Below are positions 50,160-59,384 of a stretch of DNA of 64,000 bases, one piece after another; positions within the stretch are counted from its first letter, which is position 1; each line of letters starts with the position of its first letter. Under the pieces are notes generated by a model. That model had not been told where the DNA came from, searched no databases, and saw only the letters and a list, made by a program, of their open reading frames with translations. The position numbers and the translations under genes were made by a program. The stretch is from the NCBI RefSeq assembly GCF_900112345.1, contig NZ_FOLB01000009.1, forward strand, positions 145,912 to 209,911, in the 5' to 3' direction. Source of the DNA: Nocardioides terrae. GTDB lineage: Bacteria > Actinomycetota > Actinomycetes > Propionibacteriales > Nocardioidaceae.

Positions 50160-52997
50160 GTGACCGAAGCCTCCACTTCAACCTCTGGCTCCACCTCCGG
50201 CGCCACGAACGGCACGCCGTCCACCACGACGTCGACGCCCGCCCCGAGTCAGCCCACCGTCATCCACGAGGGCCTGCCGACCCAGCTCCCGGACATCGAT
50301 CCCGAGGAGACCCAGGACTGGATCGCGTCCTTCGACGCGATGGTCGGCGAGCGCGGCCGCGACCGCGCTCGCTACGTCATGCTGCGATTGCTCGAGCGCG
50401 CCCGCGAGATGCAGGTCGGGGTGCCCGCCCTGCGGAGCACCGACTACATCAACACCATCCCCCCGGAGCGCGAGCCGTGGTTCCCGGGCGACGAGGACGT
50501 CGAGCGCCGCATCCGCGCGTTCATCCGCTGGAACGCGGCCGTCATGGTCTCCGGAGCCAACCGCAAGGGCCTCGAGGTCGGCGGTCACATCGCGACCTAC
50601 CAGTCGAGCGCCAGCCTCTACGAGGTCGGCTTCAACCACTTCTTCCGCGGCAAGGACCACCCGGGTGGCGGCGACCAGATCTACATCCAGGGTCACGCCT
50701 CCCCCGGCATCTACAGCCGCGCGTTCCTCGAGGGCCGGCTGACCGAGGAGCAGATGTTCCGGTTCCGGCAGGAGGTCCAGCACGGGCCGCACGCCGGCCT
50801 GTCGTCGTACCCCCACCCGCGGCTCATGCCCGACTTCTGGGAGTTCCCCACCGTCTCGATGGGACTCACGGGCATCAACTCGATCTACCAGGCGCGGTTC
50901 AACCGCTACCTGCAGAACCGCGGGATCAAGGACACCAGCCAGCAGCGCGTGTGGGCCTTCCTCGGCGACGGGGAGATGGCCGAGCCGGAGTCGCTCGGCG
51001 CGATCCGCATCGCCGCCCGTGAGGAGCTCGACAACCTCACCTGGGTGATCAACTGCAACCTGCAGCAGCTCGACGGCCCGGTCACGGGCAACGGCAAGAT
51101 CATGCAGGAGCTCGAGGCCAACTTCCGGGGCGCCGGCTGGAACGTCATCAAGGTCGTCTGGGGCCGCGAGTGGGACGACCTGCTCGCCCGCGACGTCGAC
51201 GGCGTCCTCGTCAACCGGATGAACACCACGCCGGACGGCGCGTTCCAGACCTACTCCGTCGAGACCGGCGACTACATCCGCAACGGCTTCTTCGGCGGCG
51301 ACCCGCGACTGCAGCGGATGGTCGAGCACATGACCGACGAGCAGATCCGGAAGCTGCCGCGCGGCGGCCACGACTACCGCAAGGTGTTCGCCGCCTTCGA
51401 CTCGGCGACCAAGCACTCCGGTCAGCCGACGGTGATCCTGGCCAAGACCATCAAGGGCTGGACGATCGACGCCCTCGAGGGCAGGAACGCCACGCACCAG
51501 ATGAAGAAGCTGACCATGGCGGACCTCAAGAAGTTCCGCGACCGGCTCTACCTCCCGATCTCCGACCGCGAGCTCGAGGAGACCTACGAGCGCACCGGCG
51601 CCGCCCCGCTGTTCCACCCCGGTGAGGAGGCGCCGGAGATCGAGTACATGCTCGAGCGTCGCCGTCAGCTGGGCGGCTCGCTGCCCAAGCGCGTGGTCCG
51701 CGCCAAGCCGCTCACCCTGCCCGGTGACGCGATCTACGCCGACCTGAAGAAGGGCTCGGGCAACAACAAGATCGCCACGACGATGGCCGTCGTCCGGCAG
51801 CTGCGCGACTGGATGAAGGATCCCAACATCGGTCAGCGGATCGTCCCGATCGCGCCCGACGAGTACCGCACGTTCGGCATGGACTCGATGTTCCCGTCCG
51901 CCAAGGTGTACAACCCGGCCGGCCAGCAGTACGAGTCCGTCGACCGGAAGTTGTTGCTCTCCTACAAGGAGTCCAGCGCCGGGCAGATGCTCCACGAGGG
52001 CATCTCCGAGGCCGGCGCGATGGCCTCGGCGACCGCTGCCGGGTCGGCGTACTCGACCCACGGCGAGGCGATGATCCCGTTCTACATCTTCTACTCGATG
52101 TTCGGGTTCCAGCGGACGGGCGACTCGATCTGGGCCATGGCCGACCAGCTCGCCCGCGGCTTCCTCATCGGCGCCACCGCCGGCCGCACCACGCTGACCG
52201 GCGAGGGCCTGCAGCACGCCGACGGCCACTCGCCGCTGCTCGCGGCGTCCAACCCCGCGGTCGTCCACTACGACCCGGCGTTCGCCTACGAGGTCGCGCA
52301 CATCATGCAGCGGGGCCTGGAGCGGATGTACGGCACCGGCGGCCCCGACGGCACCGGCGAGAACGTCATCCACTACATCACCGTCTACAACGAGCCGGTC
52401 GCGCAGCCTGCCGAGCCCGACGACGTCGACGTCGAGGGGATCCTCAAGGGCATCCACTGGGTCTCCTCCGGCGACGGCGAGGGCCCGCGCGTGCGGCTGC
52501 TCGCCTCCGGCGTCGGCTTCCCGTGGGTCGACGAGGCCGCCCGGCTGCTCCGTGAGGAGTGGGGCGTCCAGGCCGACCTGTGGTCGGTCACCTCGTGGAA
52601 CGAGCTGGCCCGCGACGGCGTCGCCGCCGAGCAGTGGAACCTCAACCACCCCAGCGAGCCGGCCCGCACGCCCTACGTCACCGACAAGCTGTCCGGTTCG
52701 AGCACCCCGGTCATCGCGGTGTCGGACTACATGCGTGCGGTGCCGCTGCAGATCGCGCGCTGGGTCCCCGGCGACTACCGGGTCCTCGGTGCGGACGGGT
52801 TCGGCTTCGCCGACACCCGCCCGGCCGCCCGCCGGTTCTTCCAGATCGACGCGCAGTCGGTCGTCGTCCAGGCGCTCCAGGCGCTCGCCGACGCCGGCCA
52901 GATCGACCGCGCGCTCGTCCAGAAGGCGTTCGACGCCTACCGGATCGACGACCCCACCGCCACCAAGGGCGTCAAGCAGGAGGGCGGGGACGCCTGA
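50160..52997 (+). CDS. aceE: Pyruvate dehydrogenase E1 component, homodimeric
   Basis: A 945-residue homodimeric E1 of the AceE type. The thiamine diphosphate motif starts at [12 protein letters not shown] (about residue 265) and continues with [16 protein letters not shown] Thr/Ser-rich disordered N-terminal 40 residues precede the conserved [14 protein letters not shown]. Later conserved segments include [19 protein letters not shown] and [14 protein letters not shown]. It decarboxylates pyruvate and acetylates the E2 lipoyl group, feeding acetyl-CoA to the nearby fatty-acid genes. GTG 50160 is the start; no ATG is suitably placed. No E2 gene is adjacent. Confidence 0.95.
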   Translation: MTEASTSTSGSTSGATNGTPSTTTSTPAPSQPTVIHEGLPTQLPDIDPEETQDWIASFDAMVGERGRDRARYVMLRLLERAREMQVGVPALRSTDYINTIPPEREPWFPGDEDVERRIRAFIRWNAAVMVSGANRKGLEVGGHIATYQSSASLYEVGFNHFFRGKDHPGGGDQIYIQGHASPGIYSRAFLEGRLTEEQMFRFRQEVQHGPHAGLSSYPHPRLMPDFWEFPTVSMGLTGINSIYQARFNRYLQNRGIKDTSQQRVWAFLGDGEMAEPESLGAIRIAAREELDNLTWVINCNLQQLDGPVTGNGKIMQELEANFRGAGWNVIKVVWGREWDDLLARDVDGVLVNRMNTTPDGAFQTYSVETGDYIRNGFFGGDPRLQRMVEHMTDEQIRKLPRGGHDYRKVFAAFDSATKHSGQPTVILAKTIKGWTIDALEGRNATHQMKKLTMADLKKFRDRLYLPISDRELEETYERTGAAPLFHPGEEAPEIEYMLERRRQLGGSLPKRVVRAKPLTLPGDAIYADLKKGSGNNKIATTMAVVRQLRDWMKDPNIGQRIVPIAPDEYRTFGMDSMFPSAKVYNPAGQQYESVDRKLLLSYKESSAGQMLHEGISEAGAMASATAAGSAYSTHGEAMIPFYIFYSMFGFQRTGDSIWAMADQLARGFLIGATAGRTTLTGEGLQHADGHSPLLAASNPAVVHYDPAFAYEVAHIMQRGLERMYGTGGPDGTGENVIHYITVYNEPVAQPAEPDDVDVEGILKGIHWVSSGDGEGPRVRLLASGVGFPWVDEAARLLREEWGVQADLWSVTSWNELARDGVAAEQWNLNHPSEPARTPYVTDKLSGSSTPVIAVSDYMRAVPLQIARWVPGDYRVLGADGFGFADTRPAARRFFQIDAQSVVVQALQALADAGQIDRALVQKAFDAYRIDDPTATKGVKQEGGDA

Positions 52998-53101
52998 CCA
53001 GCGGCGCGCGACGAAGGAGCGCGGCGCGTCGGTCGGGCGGGTCGAGCGAGCGCACGGCCGAGCTTGCGAGGCCGTGACCGCGAGTCGAGACCGACCAGCA
53101 T

Positions 53102-53144
53102 GAGTCGGCGCATCTCAGGGGACGACCCGGAGATGTGCCGACTC
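53102..53144. terminator. Long hairpin between aceE and hydrolase gene
   Basis: Arms GAGTCGGCGCATCTC and GAGATGTGCCGACTC (15 bp, one mismatch) around a loop that itself pairs GGG with CCC. Placed between convergent genes it can act as a terminator; the flanking TCGAG-rich palindromes (53030-53095, 53157-53180) suggest a dispersed repetitive palindrome. Confidence 0.7.
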
Positions 53145-53189
53145 GGCATTTCGGGCCGGTCTCGAGACGACCTCGACCAGCGAGACCCG

Positions 53190-54137
53190 TCAGGCCAGCT
53201 CGGAGGCCGGCTCGACGGAGCTGAGGTGGGCCGGGCCGCCGTTCTTGAGCAGGCGCCCCCACTTCGCGCGTGAGTAGCTCGCGGGGGCGGTCGAGGCCAT
53301 GAACCCGTCGATCAGGTCGGCGAAGGCCTCGGGCTGGTCCTTGTGTGGGAAGTGCCCGGCGTCGGTGATCACGGTGACCTGGGCGGTCGGAGCCACCTCG
53401 GCGACCGCCTCGGCGTGGGCCACGGGCAGGACCCGGTCGTGCGCGCCCCACACGATGCAGAGCGGCATCGCCTCGGTGAGGTAGGCCCGGTCGCGCATCG
53501 TGATGTTCTGGCCCCGCCAGTCCATGACGCCGGAGACGAGCTTGTGGACGGCGTACCGCTTGCCGGGGTCCTTGAACGAGTCGACGATCGCGGCGACCTC
53601 ATCGAGGTCACGCAGGCCGGGCAGCCCGGAGCGGCCGAGCGTGCGGAGCACGGCCGTGTTGACCTGGCGTACGCCGGGCAGGGTGATGAGCCGCAGCGCC
53701 AGGTCGTAGCCGGGCAGCCCGAGGGCGCGGATCAGCGGCGTGACCTCGGGGCCGAGCCCGCCCGGGTCGACGAGGACGAGCCGCTCGGTGCGCTCGGGGA
53801 ACTGGTAGGCGAACTGCATCGCCACGGCCCCGCCGAAGCTGTGCCCCATCACGGTCACCTTGTCGATGCCGAGGATCGTCAGCAGGTCGCGCATGCCGTT
53901 GGCGTAGCCGCCGGGGCTGTAGTCACCGCGGGGCTTGGCGGACTCGCCGTGCCCGAGCAGGTCGGGCGCGAGCAGCGTGTAGTGCTCTGCGAGCCGGGCC
54001 CAGACCGGGTCCCACGTGTGCCGGTCGCAGCCCAGCCCGTGCAGCAGGAGGAGAACGGGAGCGGTGCCGAGGTCCCGGCCACCCAGCGCGTAGGCGCGGC
54101 GGTGACCGTGCACGGTGACGAACTGCGACTCGGACAT
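53190..54137 (-). CDS. Alpha/beta hydrolase
   Basis: A 315-residue alpha/beta hydrolase fold-1 protein. HGLGCDRHTW is the oxyanion strand, the nucleophile elbow is VMGHSFGGAVAMQ, the acid lies in WGAHDRVLPV and the base in DAGHFPHKDQPE. A cap region with GYDLALRLITLPGVRQVNT separates these. The substrate is unknown; similar proteins are annotated as lipases or lactonases. AAAGGAG precedes ATG 54137. It is divergent from fasR by 96 bp. Confidence 0.8.
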   Translation of the reverse strand: MSESQFVTVHGHRRAYALGGRDLGTAPVLLLLHGLGCDRHTWDPVWARLAEHYTLLAPDLLGHGESAKPRGDYSPGGYANGMRDLLTILGIDKVTVMGHSFGGAVAMQFAYQFPERTERLVLVDPGGLGPEVTPLIRALGLPGYDLALRLITLPGVRQVNTAVLRTLGRSGLPGLRDLDEVAAIVDSFKDPGKRYAVHKLVSGVMDWRGQNITMRDRAYLTEAMPLCIVWGAHDRVLPVAHAEAVAEVAPTAQVTVITDAGHFPHKDQPEAFADLIDGFMASTAPASYSRAKWGRLLKNGGPAHLSSVEPASELA

Positions 54138-54233
54138 CGGACTCCTTTCCGACCATGGGTACCCGAGGGCCCCATCGACCAACGATCCAACCACGTGAGG
54201 TGTCACGCGGTGCCGGAATGGGAGGATGAGGGG

Positions 54234-55457
54234 GTGACCGCCACGACGCCACCAAAGCAGGGCCAGGAGGACCCGGCGGCCCGCGCCCGGCGCCTGCGCA
54301 GCGCCGAGGCGCTGCAGCGCGCAGCGGGAAGGCTGGCCACCTCCGCCACCGCCCGGATGGACACGTCGATGCGGTGGTTCGGCCAGCTCACCGCCGAGGA
54401 CCGCTCGTGGGTCGGCCTCATCGTGCAGGCCGGCATCCGCGGCTTCACCCAGTGGTACGGCGGCGCGCCGGGGACCCGTGTCGAGGGCGCCGGGCTCGCG
54501 GCGTCGGTGTTCGGCGCCGCCCCCCGCGCCCTGGCCGGCATCATCACGCTGCGCCAGACCGTCGACCTGATCCGCCTCTCGATCGAGGTCGTCGAGGAGA
54601 ACGTCGACGACCTCGTCGAGCCCGAGGACGCCCCGGACGTCCACCGGGCGGTCTCCCGCTACGCGCGCGAGGTCGCCTTCGCGACCGCTGAGGTCTACGC
54701 CCGCGCCGCCGAGCAGCGCGGCGCCTGGGACGCCCGGCTCGAGGCTCTGGTCGTCGACGCCGTCCTGCGCGCCGAGACCGACGAGTCGCTCCTCTCCCGG
54801 GCCAGCGCGCTGGGCTGGGGCGGTCGCGGGTCCCTCACCGTGGTCCTCGGCTCGGCTCCCGCGCGACGGGCCGAGACCGACGTCTTCGACGACGTACGCC
54901 GCCTCGCGCATGCGTCCGGGCTCGACGCGCTCTGCGCGATCCAGGGCGAGCTGCTGGTGGTCGTCCTCGGCGGGAGCTCCGACGCCCGGGCCGCGGCCGG
55001 CTCGGTGGCCGACCTCTTCGACCCCGGCCCGGTCGTGGTCGGGCCGGTGGCCGACGACCTCGCCGGCGCGCACGTCTCGGCCCGCGCGGCGCTGGCCGCC
55101 CACCGTGCCGCCGGCGGCTGGCCGGAGGCACCCCGGCCGGTGCTCAGCAGCGAGCTCCTCCCCGAGCGGGCGCTGGCCGGCGACGAGGACGCCCGCGCCT
55201 TCCTCGTCCGCGACGTCTTCGGCCCGCTCGTCGGCGCCCGCGCGACACTGATCGAGACGCTCTCGGCCTACTTCGGTGCGGGCGGGTCGCTGGAGGCCGC
55301 CGCTCGCCAGCTCTACGTCCACCCCAACACCGTGCGCTACCGCCTGCGCCAGGTCGCCGACCTCACGGGGTACGCCGCCACGCGACCGCGCGACGCCCTC
55401 ACGCTGCAGATCGCGTTGATGCTCGGTCGGCTGGCCGGAGCGACCGAGGAACTGTAG
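54234..55457 (+). CDS. fasR: PucR-type HTH regulator, FasR-like activator of fatty acid synthesis
   Basis: A 407-residue protein with a central GGDEF-like/CdaR domain and a C-terminal PucR helix-turn-helix: LETLSAYFGAGGSLEAAARQ followed by LYVHPNTVRYRLRQV. The position immediately before fabD is that of FasR in Streptomyces coelicolor, which activates the fabD-fabH-acpP-fabF operon, so the name is by synteny and domain match. The N-terminal 60 residues are charged. GTG 54234 has GGAGG 8 bases upstream. A short GTAGG-AAC-CCTAC hairpin overlaps its end. Confidence 0.85.
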   Translation: MTATTPPKQGQEDPAARARRLRSAEALQRAAGRLATSATARMDTSMRWFGQLTAEDRSWVGLIVQAGIRGFTQWYGGAPGTRVEGAGLAASVFGAAPRALAGIITLRQTVDLIRLSIEVVEENVDDLVEPEDAPDVHRAVSRYAREVAFATAEVYARAAEQRGAWDARLEALVVDAVLRAETDESLLSRASALGWGGRGSLTVVLGSAPARRAETDVFDDVRRLAHASGLDALCAIQGELLVVVLGGSSDARAAAGSVADLFDPGPVVVGPVADDLAGAHVSARAALAAHRAAGGWPEAPRPVLSSELLPERALAGDEDARAFLVRDVFGPLVGARATLIETLSAYFGAGGSLEAAARQLYVHPNTVRYRLRQVADLTGYAATRPRDALTLQIALMLGRLAGATEEL

Positions 55458-55496
55458 GAACCCTACAAAGTTCTTGCCGGATCTTTCGTGCGTGCC

Positions 55497-55521
55497 GGAC
55501 ACGTGCGAACGGCAGGTGTCC
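55497..55521. promoter_or_regulatory. Inverted repeat upstream of fabD, candidate FasR site
   Basis: GGACAC and GTGTCC, 13 bases apart, 16 bases before the fabD GTG; the wider context TGCCGGACAC ... GTGTCCAGGCA is also partly symmetrical. FasR is known to bind in the fabD promoter of Streptomyces, so this is the best local candidate. Alternatively it is a leader hairpin. Confidence 0.4.
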
Positions 55522-55536
55522 AGGCAAGGTTGAGGC

Positions 55537-56727
55537 GTGCTCGTCATCGTCGCCCCCGGACAAGGGGCTCAGACCGCCGGCTTCCTCACCCCGTGGCTCG
55601 AGGACCCGGCCTTCGCCTCCCGATTCCAATGGCTCGCCACGGTCGCCGGGATCGACCTGGTCCACTACGGCACCAAGGCCGACGACGAGACGATCCGGGA
55701 CACCCAGATCGCGCAGCCGCTCCTCGTCGCGACCGGCCTGGTCGCCGCCCTCGAGCTCTTCCCCCACCCCGCCGACGCCTTCTCGCGGATCGGCGCGGTG
55801 GCCGGCCACAGCGTGGGCGAGCTGACCGCCGCGGCGGGCGCGCGAGCGATCACCGCCGAGCAGGCGATGGTCCTGGTCCGCGAGCGCGGCCGGGCCATGG
55901 CGACGGCGGCAGCGGCGACCCCCACCGGCATGACCGCGATCCTGGGCGGCGACCGCGACGAGGTCCTCGCGACGATCGAGCGCCACGGTCTCACCGCCGC
56001 CAACGACAACGGCCCGGGCCAGATCGTCGCGGCCGGCACCCTCGAGCAGCTCGAGGCCCTCAAGGCGGACCCGCCGGCGAAGGCGCGGCTGGCGCCGCTC
56101 AGCGTCGCCGGCGCCTTCCACACCACCCACATGGGCCCGGCCGTCGGCCACCTCGCCGGCCTCGCCCGCTCGGTCTCCGTGCACGACCCGCGCACCCGCG
56201 TCATCTCCAACAAGGACGGCCAGGTCGTCCACTCCGGAGCCGAGGTCCTGGCCCGCATCGTCGGCCAGATCGCCAACCCGGTGCGCTGGGACCTCTGCCT
56301 GGAGACGATGTCCGACCTCGGCGTCACCGGCATCCTCGAGATGCCGCCGGCCGGGACCCTCACCGGGATCGCGAAGCGCGCCCTCAAGGGCGTCGAGACC
56401 TTCGCGCTGAAGAGCCCCGACCAGCTCGACGACGCCCGCGCCTTCTGCAACAAGCACGGCGAGGAGCTCTCCGGCGGTCTCGACACCTCGCCGACCTGGC
56501 GGATGGTCGTCGCGCCCTCCAAGGGCACGTTCCACCTCGCCGAGACGGCCAGCGGGGTCGACGTACTCTCCCCCGGCAGCACCATCGGTGACATCGTCAG
56601 CCTGCGCGACCGGATCGTGGTGACCGCCGCCCACGGCGGGCAGGTCGTTGAGTGGCTCGTCGAGGACGGTGACCTGGTCTCTCCGGGGCAACCGCTGGTC
56701 CGCCTCCACCCCGAGGGCGTCGCCTGA
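55537..56727 (+). CDS. fabD: Malonyl-CoA:ACP transacylase with C-terminal lipoyl/biotinyl-like domain
   Basis: A 396-residue protein. Residues 1-300 are a standard FabD: VIVAPGQGAQ, nucleophile Ser92 in GHSVGE, and catalytic His195 in AGAFHTTHM. Residues 322-394 are an extra domain resembling a biotinyl/lipoyl hammerhead (VVAPSKGTFHLAE, GSTIGDIVSLRD, QVVEWLVEDGDLVSPGQPL). The modified lysine is absent where the MKM or DKA turn should be (RDRIVVTAA). FabD moves malonyl from CoA to ACP. It is first in the fab operon, overlapping fabH (TGATG). Confidence 0.9.
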   Translation: MLVIVAPGQGAQTAGFLTPWLEDPAFASRFQWLATVAGIDLVHYGTKADDETIRDTQIAQPLLVATGLVAALELFPHPADAFSRIGAVAGHSVGELTAAAGARAITAEQAMVLVRERGRAMATAAAATPTGMTAILGGDRDEVLATIERHGLTAANDNGPGQIVAAGTLEQLEALKADPPAKARLAPLSVAGAFHTTHMGPAVGHLAGLARSVSVHDPRTRVISNKDGQVVHSGAEVLARIVGQIANPVRWDLCLETMSDLGVTGILEMPPAGTLTGIAKRALKGVETFALKSPDQLDDARAFCNKHGEELSGGLDTSPTWRMVVAPSKGTFHLAETASGVDVLSPGSTIGDIVSLRDRIVVTAAHGGQVVEWLVEDGDLVSPGQPLVRLHPEGVA

Positions 56728-57722
56728 TGTCCGGGCTGATCGCATCCGGGGGCGCCGCTCACGCAGCGCTGCTCGGCCTCGGCGCCTACCGCCCCTCCCG
56801 CATCGTCCCCAACAGCGAGATCGTCGACGCGATCGACTCCAGCGACGAGTGGATCCAGACCCGCTCGGGCATCAAGCAGCGCCGCTGGGCGACGCCCGAG
56901 GAGACCGTCCAGGTGATGTCGGTCGCCGCCGCCCGTGACGCGCTCGCGGATGCGGGCATCGACGCGCACCAGATCGACTGCGTCATCGTCGCCACGGTCA
57001 GCCACCTGATGCAGACGCCCGCCATCGCGACGGCGATCGCCCACGAGCTCGGGACCGAGCAGGCGGCGGCCTTCGACATCTCGGCGGCGTGCGCGGGCTT
57101 CTGCCACGGCGTCGCGATGGCGTCCGACTTCATCCGCGGCGGCAGTGCCCGCCACGTCCTGGTCATCGGCGTCGAGCGGCTCTCCGACATCACCGACCGC
57201 ACCGACCGCGGGACGGCTTTCATCTTCGCCGACGGCGCCGGCGCGGTGGTCGTCGGTCCGAGCGACCGTCCCGGCATCGGCCCGGTCGTCTGGGGCTCGG
57301 ACGGCGAGCGTGCCGACCTGATCATGCAGCGTGAGACGTGGCCGGAGGCGCTCGAGCGCGGCGAGATGCCGAACCTCACCATGCAGGGCAACCCGGTCTT
57401 CCGCTGGGCATCCTTCGCGATGGCCAAGATCGGCCTCGAGGCGCTCGACCGCGCCGGCATCACCGTCGACGAGCTCGACTGCTTCGTGCCCCACCAGGCC
57501 AACATGCGCATCGTGGACGCTCTCGCCCGCTCGATGAAGCTCCCCGAGCAGGTCCGCATCGCCCGTGACATCGCCGAGATGGGCAACACCTCGGCGGCGT
57601 CGATCCCGCTCGCGCTCGAGCGCATGAAGCGCGACGGTGAGGCCAAGAGCGGCGACACCGCCCTCTTCATCGCCTTCGGCGCCGGCCTGGCCTACGCGGC
57701 CCAGGTCGTCATCGTCCCCTGA
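56727..57722 (+). CDS. fabH: 3-oxoacyl-ACP synthase III
   Basis: A 331-residue ketoacyl synthase III. Catalytic Cys122 lies in DISAACAGFCHGV, His in CFVPHQANMRI and Asn in EMGNTSAASIP; the WIQTRSGIKQRRW motif is in the CoA-binding region. It condenses a primer acyl-CoA (in actinobacteria often branched) with malonyl-ACP to begin chains. The ATG overlaps the fabD TGA. The 56-bp gap to acpP contains the acpP ribosome binding site. Confidence 0.95.
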   Translation: MSGLIASGGAAHAALLGLGAYRPSRIVPNSEIVDAIDSSDEWIQTRSGIKQRRWATPEETVQVMSVAAARDALADAGIDAHQIDCVIVATVSHLMQTPAIATAIAHELGTEQAAAFDISAACAGFCHGVAMASDFIRGGSARHVLVIGVERLSDITDRTDRGTAFIFADGAGAVVVGPSDRPGIGPVVWGSDGERADLIMQRETWPEALERGEMPNLTMQGNPVFRWASFAMAKIGLEALDRAGITVDELDCFVPHQANMRIVDALARSMKLPEQVRIARDIAEMGNTSAASIPLALERMKRDGEAKSGDTALFIAFGAGLAYAAQVVIVP

Positions 57723-57778
57723 CCCGTCCCACCAGAAGCATCACCGAGCACAGCGCTCACCCACCTGAAAGGAACACC

Positions 57779-58024
57779 ATGCCCAGCACCGAAGAGATCC
57801 GCGCCGACCTCGCCGAGATCGTCAACGAGGTCGCCGGCATCGACGTCGAGGACGTCCAGCTGGACAAGTCGTTCGTCGACGACCTCGACGTCGACTCGCT
57901 GTCGATGGTCGAGGTCGTCGTGGCCGCCGAGGAGAAGTTCGGCGTGTCCATCCCCGACGACGAGGTCAAGAACCTCAAGACCGTCGGAGACGCCGTCTCG
58001 TTCATCGAGCGCGCCTCCTCCTGA
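57779..58024 (+). CDS. acpP: Acyl carrier protein
   Basis: An 81-residue acidic four-helix protein with the phosphopantetheine attachment Ser40 in DLDVDSLSMVEVV, followed by EEKFGVSIPDDEVKNLKTVG. It carries growing acyl chains for FabF and FabH. AAAGGA precedes the ATG. It lies between fabH and fabF, as in the Streptomyces operon. Confidence 0.97.
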   Translation: MPSTEEIRADLAEIVNEVAGIDVEDVQLDKSFVDDLDVDSLSMVEVVVAAEEKFGVSIPDDEVKNLKTVGDAVSFIERASS

Positions 58025-58053
58025 CCCATCCCTCTCTCACACGCAAGGTCGTC

Positions 58054-59304
58054 ATGAGCCGCACACGTGTCGTCGTCACCGGGATGGGCACCACCAACCC
58101 GGTCGGCGGAGATGTCCCCAGCACCTGGGACGCCCTGGTCGCCGGTCGCTCCGGCGTCCGCGCCCTCACCGAGGAGTGGGCCGAGGCCCTTCCCGTGAGG
58201 ATCGCGGGCCGGATCGCCGTCGAGCCCAGTGAGGTCCTCGAGCGGGTCAAGGCCCGCCGTCTGGACCGCTCCGCCCAGTTCGCCATGATCGCCGCGATGG
58301 AGGCCTGGCGCGACGCCGGCTTCTCCGGACCGGCATCGGACGGCGGGCTGGACGGCGAGCGTGTCGGCGTGGCGATCGCCTCCGGCATCGGTGGCGTGAC
58401 CACCCTGCTCGACAACTACGACGCACTGCTCGAGAAGGGGCCGCGCCGGGTCTCCCCGCTCGCCGTCCCGATGCTCATGCCGAACGCGCCGGCCGCCAAC
58501 ATCAGCCTGTACGTCGGCGCGCGGGGTGCGGTGAACACGCCGATCTCCGCCTGCGCGTCGGGCAACGAGGGCATCGCGCTGGCCGCCGACCAGATCCGGC
58601 TCGGCCGCGCCGACATCGTGCTGGCCGGCGGCACCGAGGCCGCCATCCACCCGCTGCCGATGGCTGCCTTCGCCAACATGATGGCCCTCTCGAAGAACCC
58701 CGGAGACCCGACGACGGTCAGCCGTCCCTGGGACACCGCGCGCGACGGCTTCGTCCTCGGCGAGGGCGCGGGCGTCCTGGTGCTGGAGCGTCTCGAGCAC
58801 GCCCAGGCCCGCGGCGCACGCATCTACGCCGAGGTGCTCGGCGCCGGCATCACCGCTGACTCCCACGACATCGCCCAGCCGGACCCGTCCGGCAGGGGCG
58901 GCTCGCGGGCCATCCTCGGCGCTCTGCGCGACGGCGACATCGACCCGGCCGACATCGTCCACGTCAACGCCCACGCGACGTCCACGCCCCAAGGCGACAT
59001 CGCCGAGGGCCTGATGCTCCACGCGACGCTCGGCGCCCACGCCAACGACGTCGTCGTGACCAGCACCAAGTCGATGACCGGTCACCTGCTGGGCGGCGCC
59101 GGCGCCCTGGAGGGGATCGCCACCGTGCTGGCCCTGCACCACCGGGTCTCCCCGCCCACGATCAACCTCGACAACCAGGACCCGGCGGTCGAGCTCGACA
59201 TCGCCACCAAGCCCCGGGACCTGCCGCTCGGCTCCATCGCGGCACTGAACAACTCCTTCGGCTTCGGCGGCGCCAACGTCGCCGTCGCCTTCGGCTCCGT
59301 CTGA
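58054..59304 (+). CDS. fabF: 3-oxoacyl-ACP synthase II
   Basis: A 416-residue ketoacyl synthase with Cys167 in PISACASGNEG, first His in VNAHATSTPQGD and second His in TGHLLGGAGALEG; the C-terminal GFGGANVAVAF is the family end. It elongates acyl-ACP chains. In mycobacteria the equivalents KasA/KasB sit next to accD6, and here an accD-type gene follows after 80 bp. The ATG start gives MSRTRVVVTGMG. Confidence 0.95.
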   Translation: MSRTRVVVTGMGTTNPVGGDVPSTWDALVAGRSGVRALTEEWAEALPVRIAGRIAVEPSEVLERVKARRLDRSAQFAMIAAMEAWRDAGFSGPASDGGLDGERVGVAIASGIGGVTTLLDNYDALLEKGPRRVSPLAVPMLMPNAPAANISLYVGARGAVNTPISACASGNEGIALAADQIRLGRADIVLAGGTEAAIHPLPMAAFANMMALSKNPGDPTTVSRPWDTARDGFVLGEGAGVLVLERLEHAQARGARIYAEVLGAGITADSHDIAQPDPSGRGGSRAILGALRDGDIDPADIVHVNAHATSTPQGDIAEGLMLHATLGAHANDVVVTSTKSMTGHLLGGAGALEGIATVLALHHRVSPPTINLDNQDPAVELDIATKPRDLPLGSIAALNNSFGFGGANVAVAFGSV

Positions 59305-59384
59305 ACAACCCGCGAGGCTCCGCACTCCCCCGCTTCACTCCTCCGCGCACGACATCGCGGGGACCCCGGAAGGAATCCGACACT

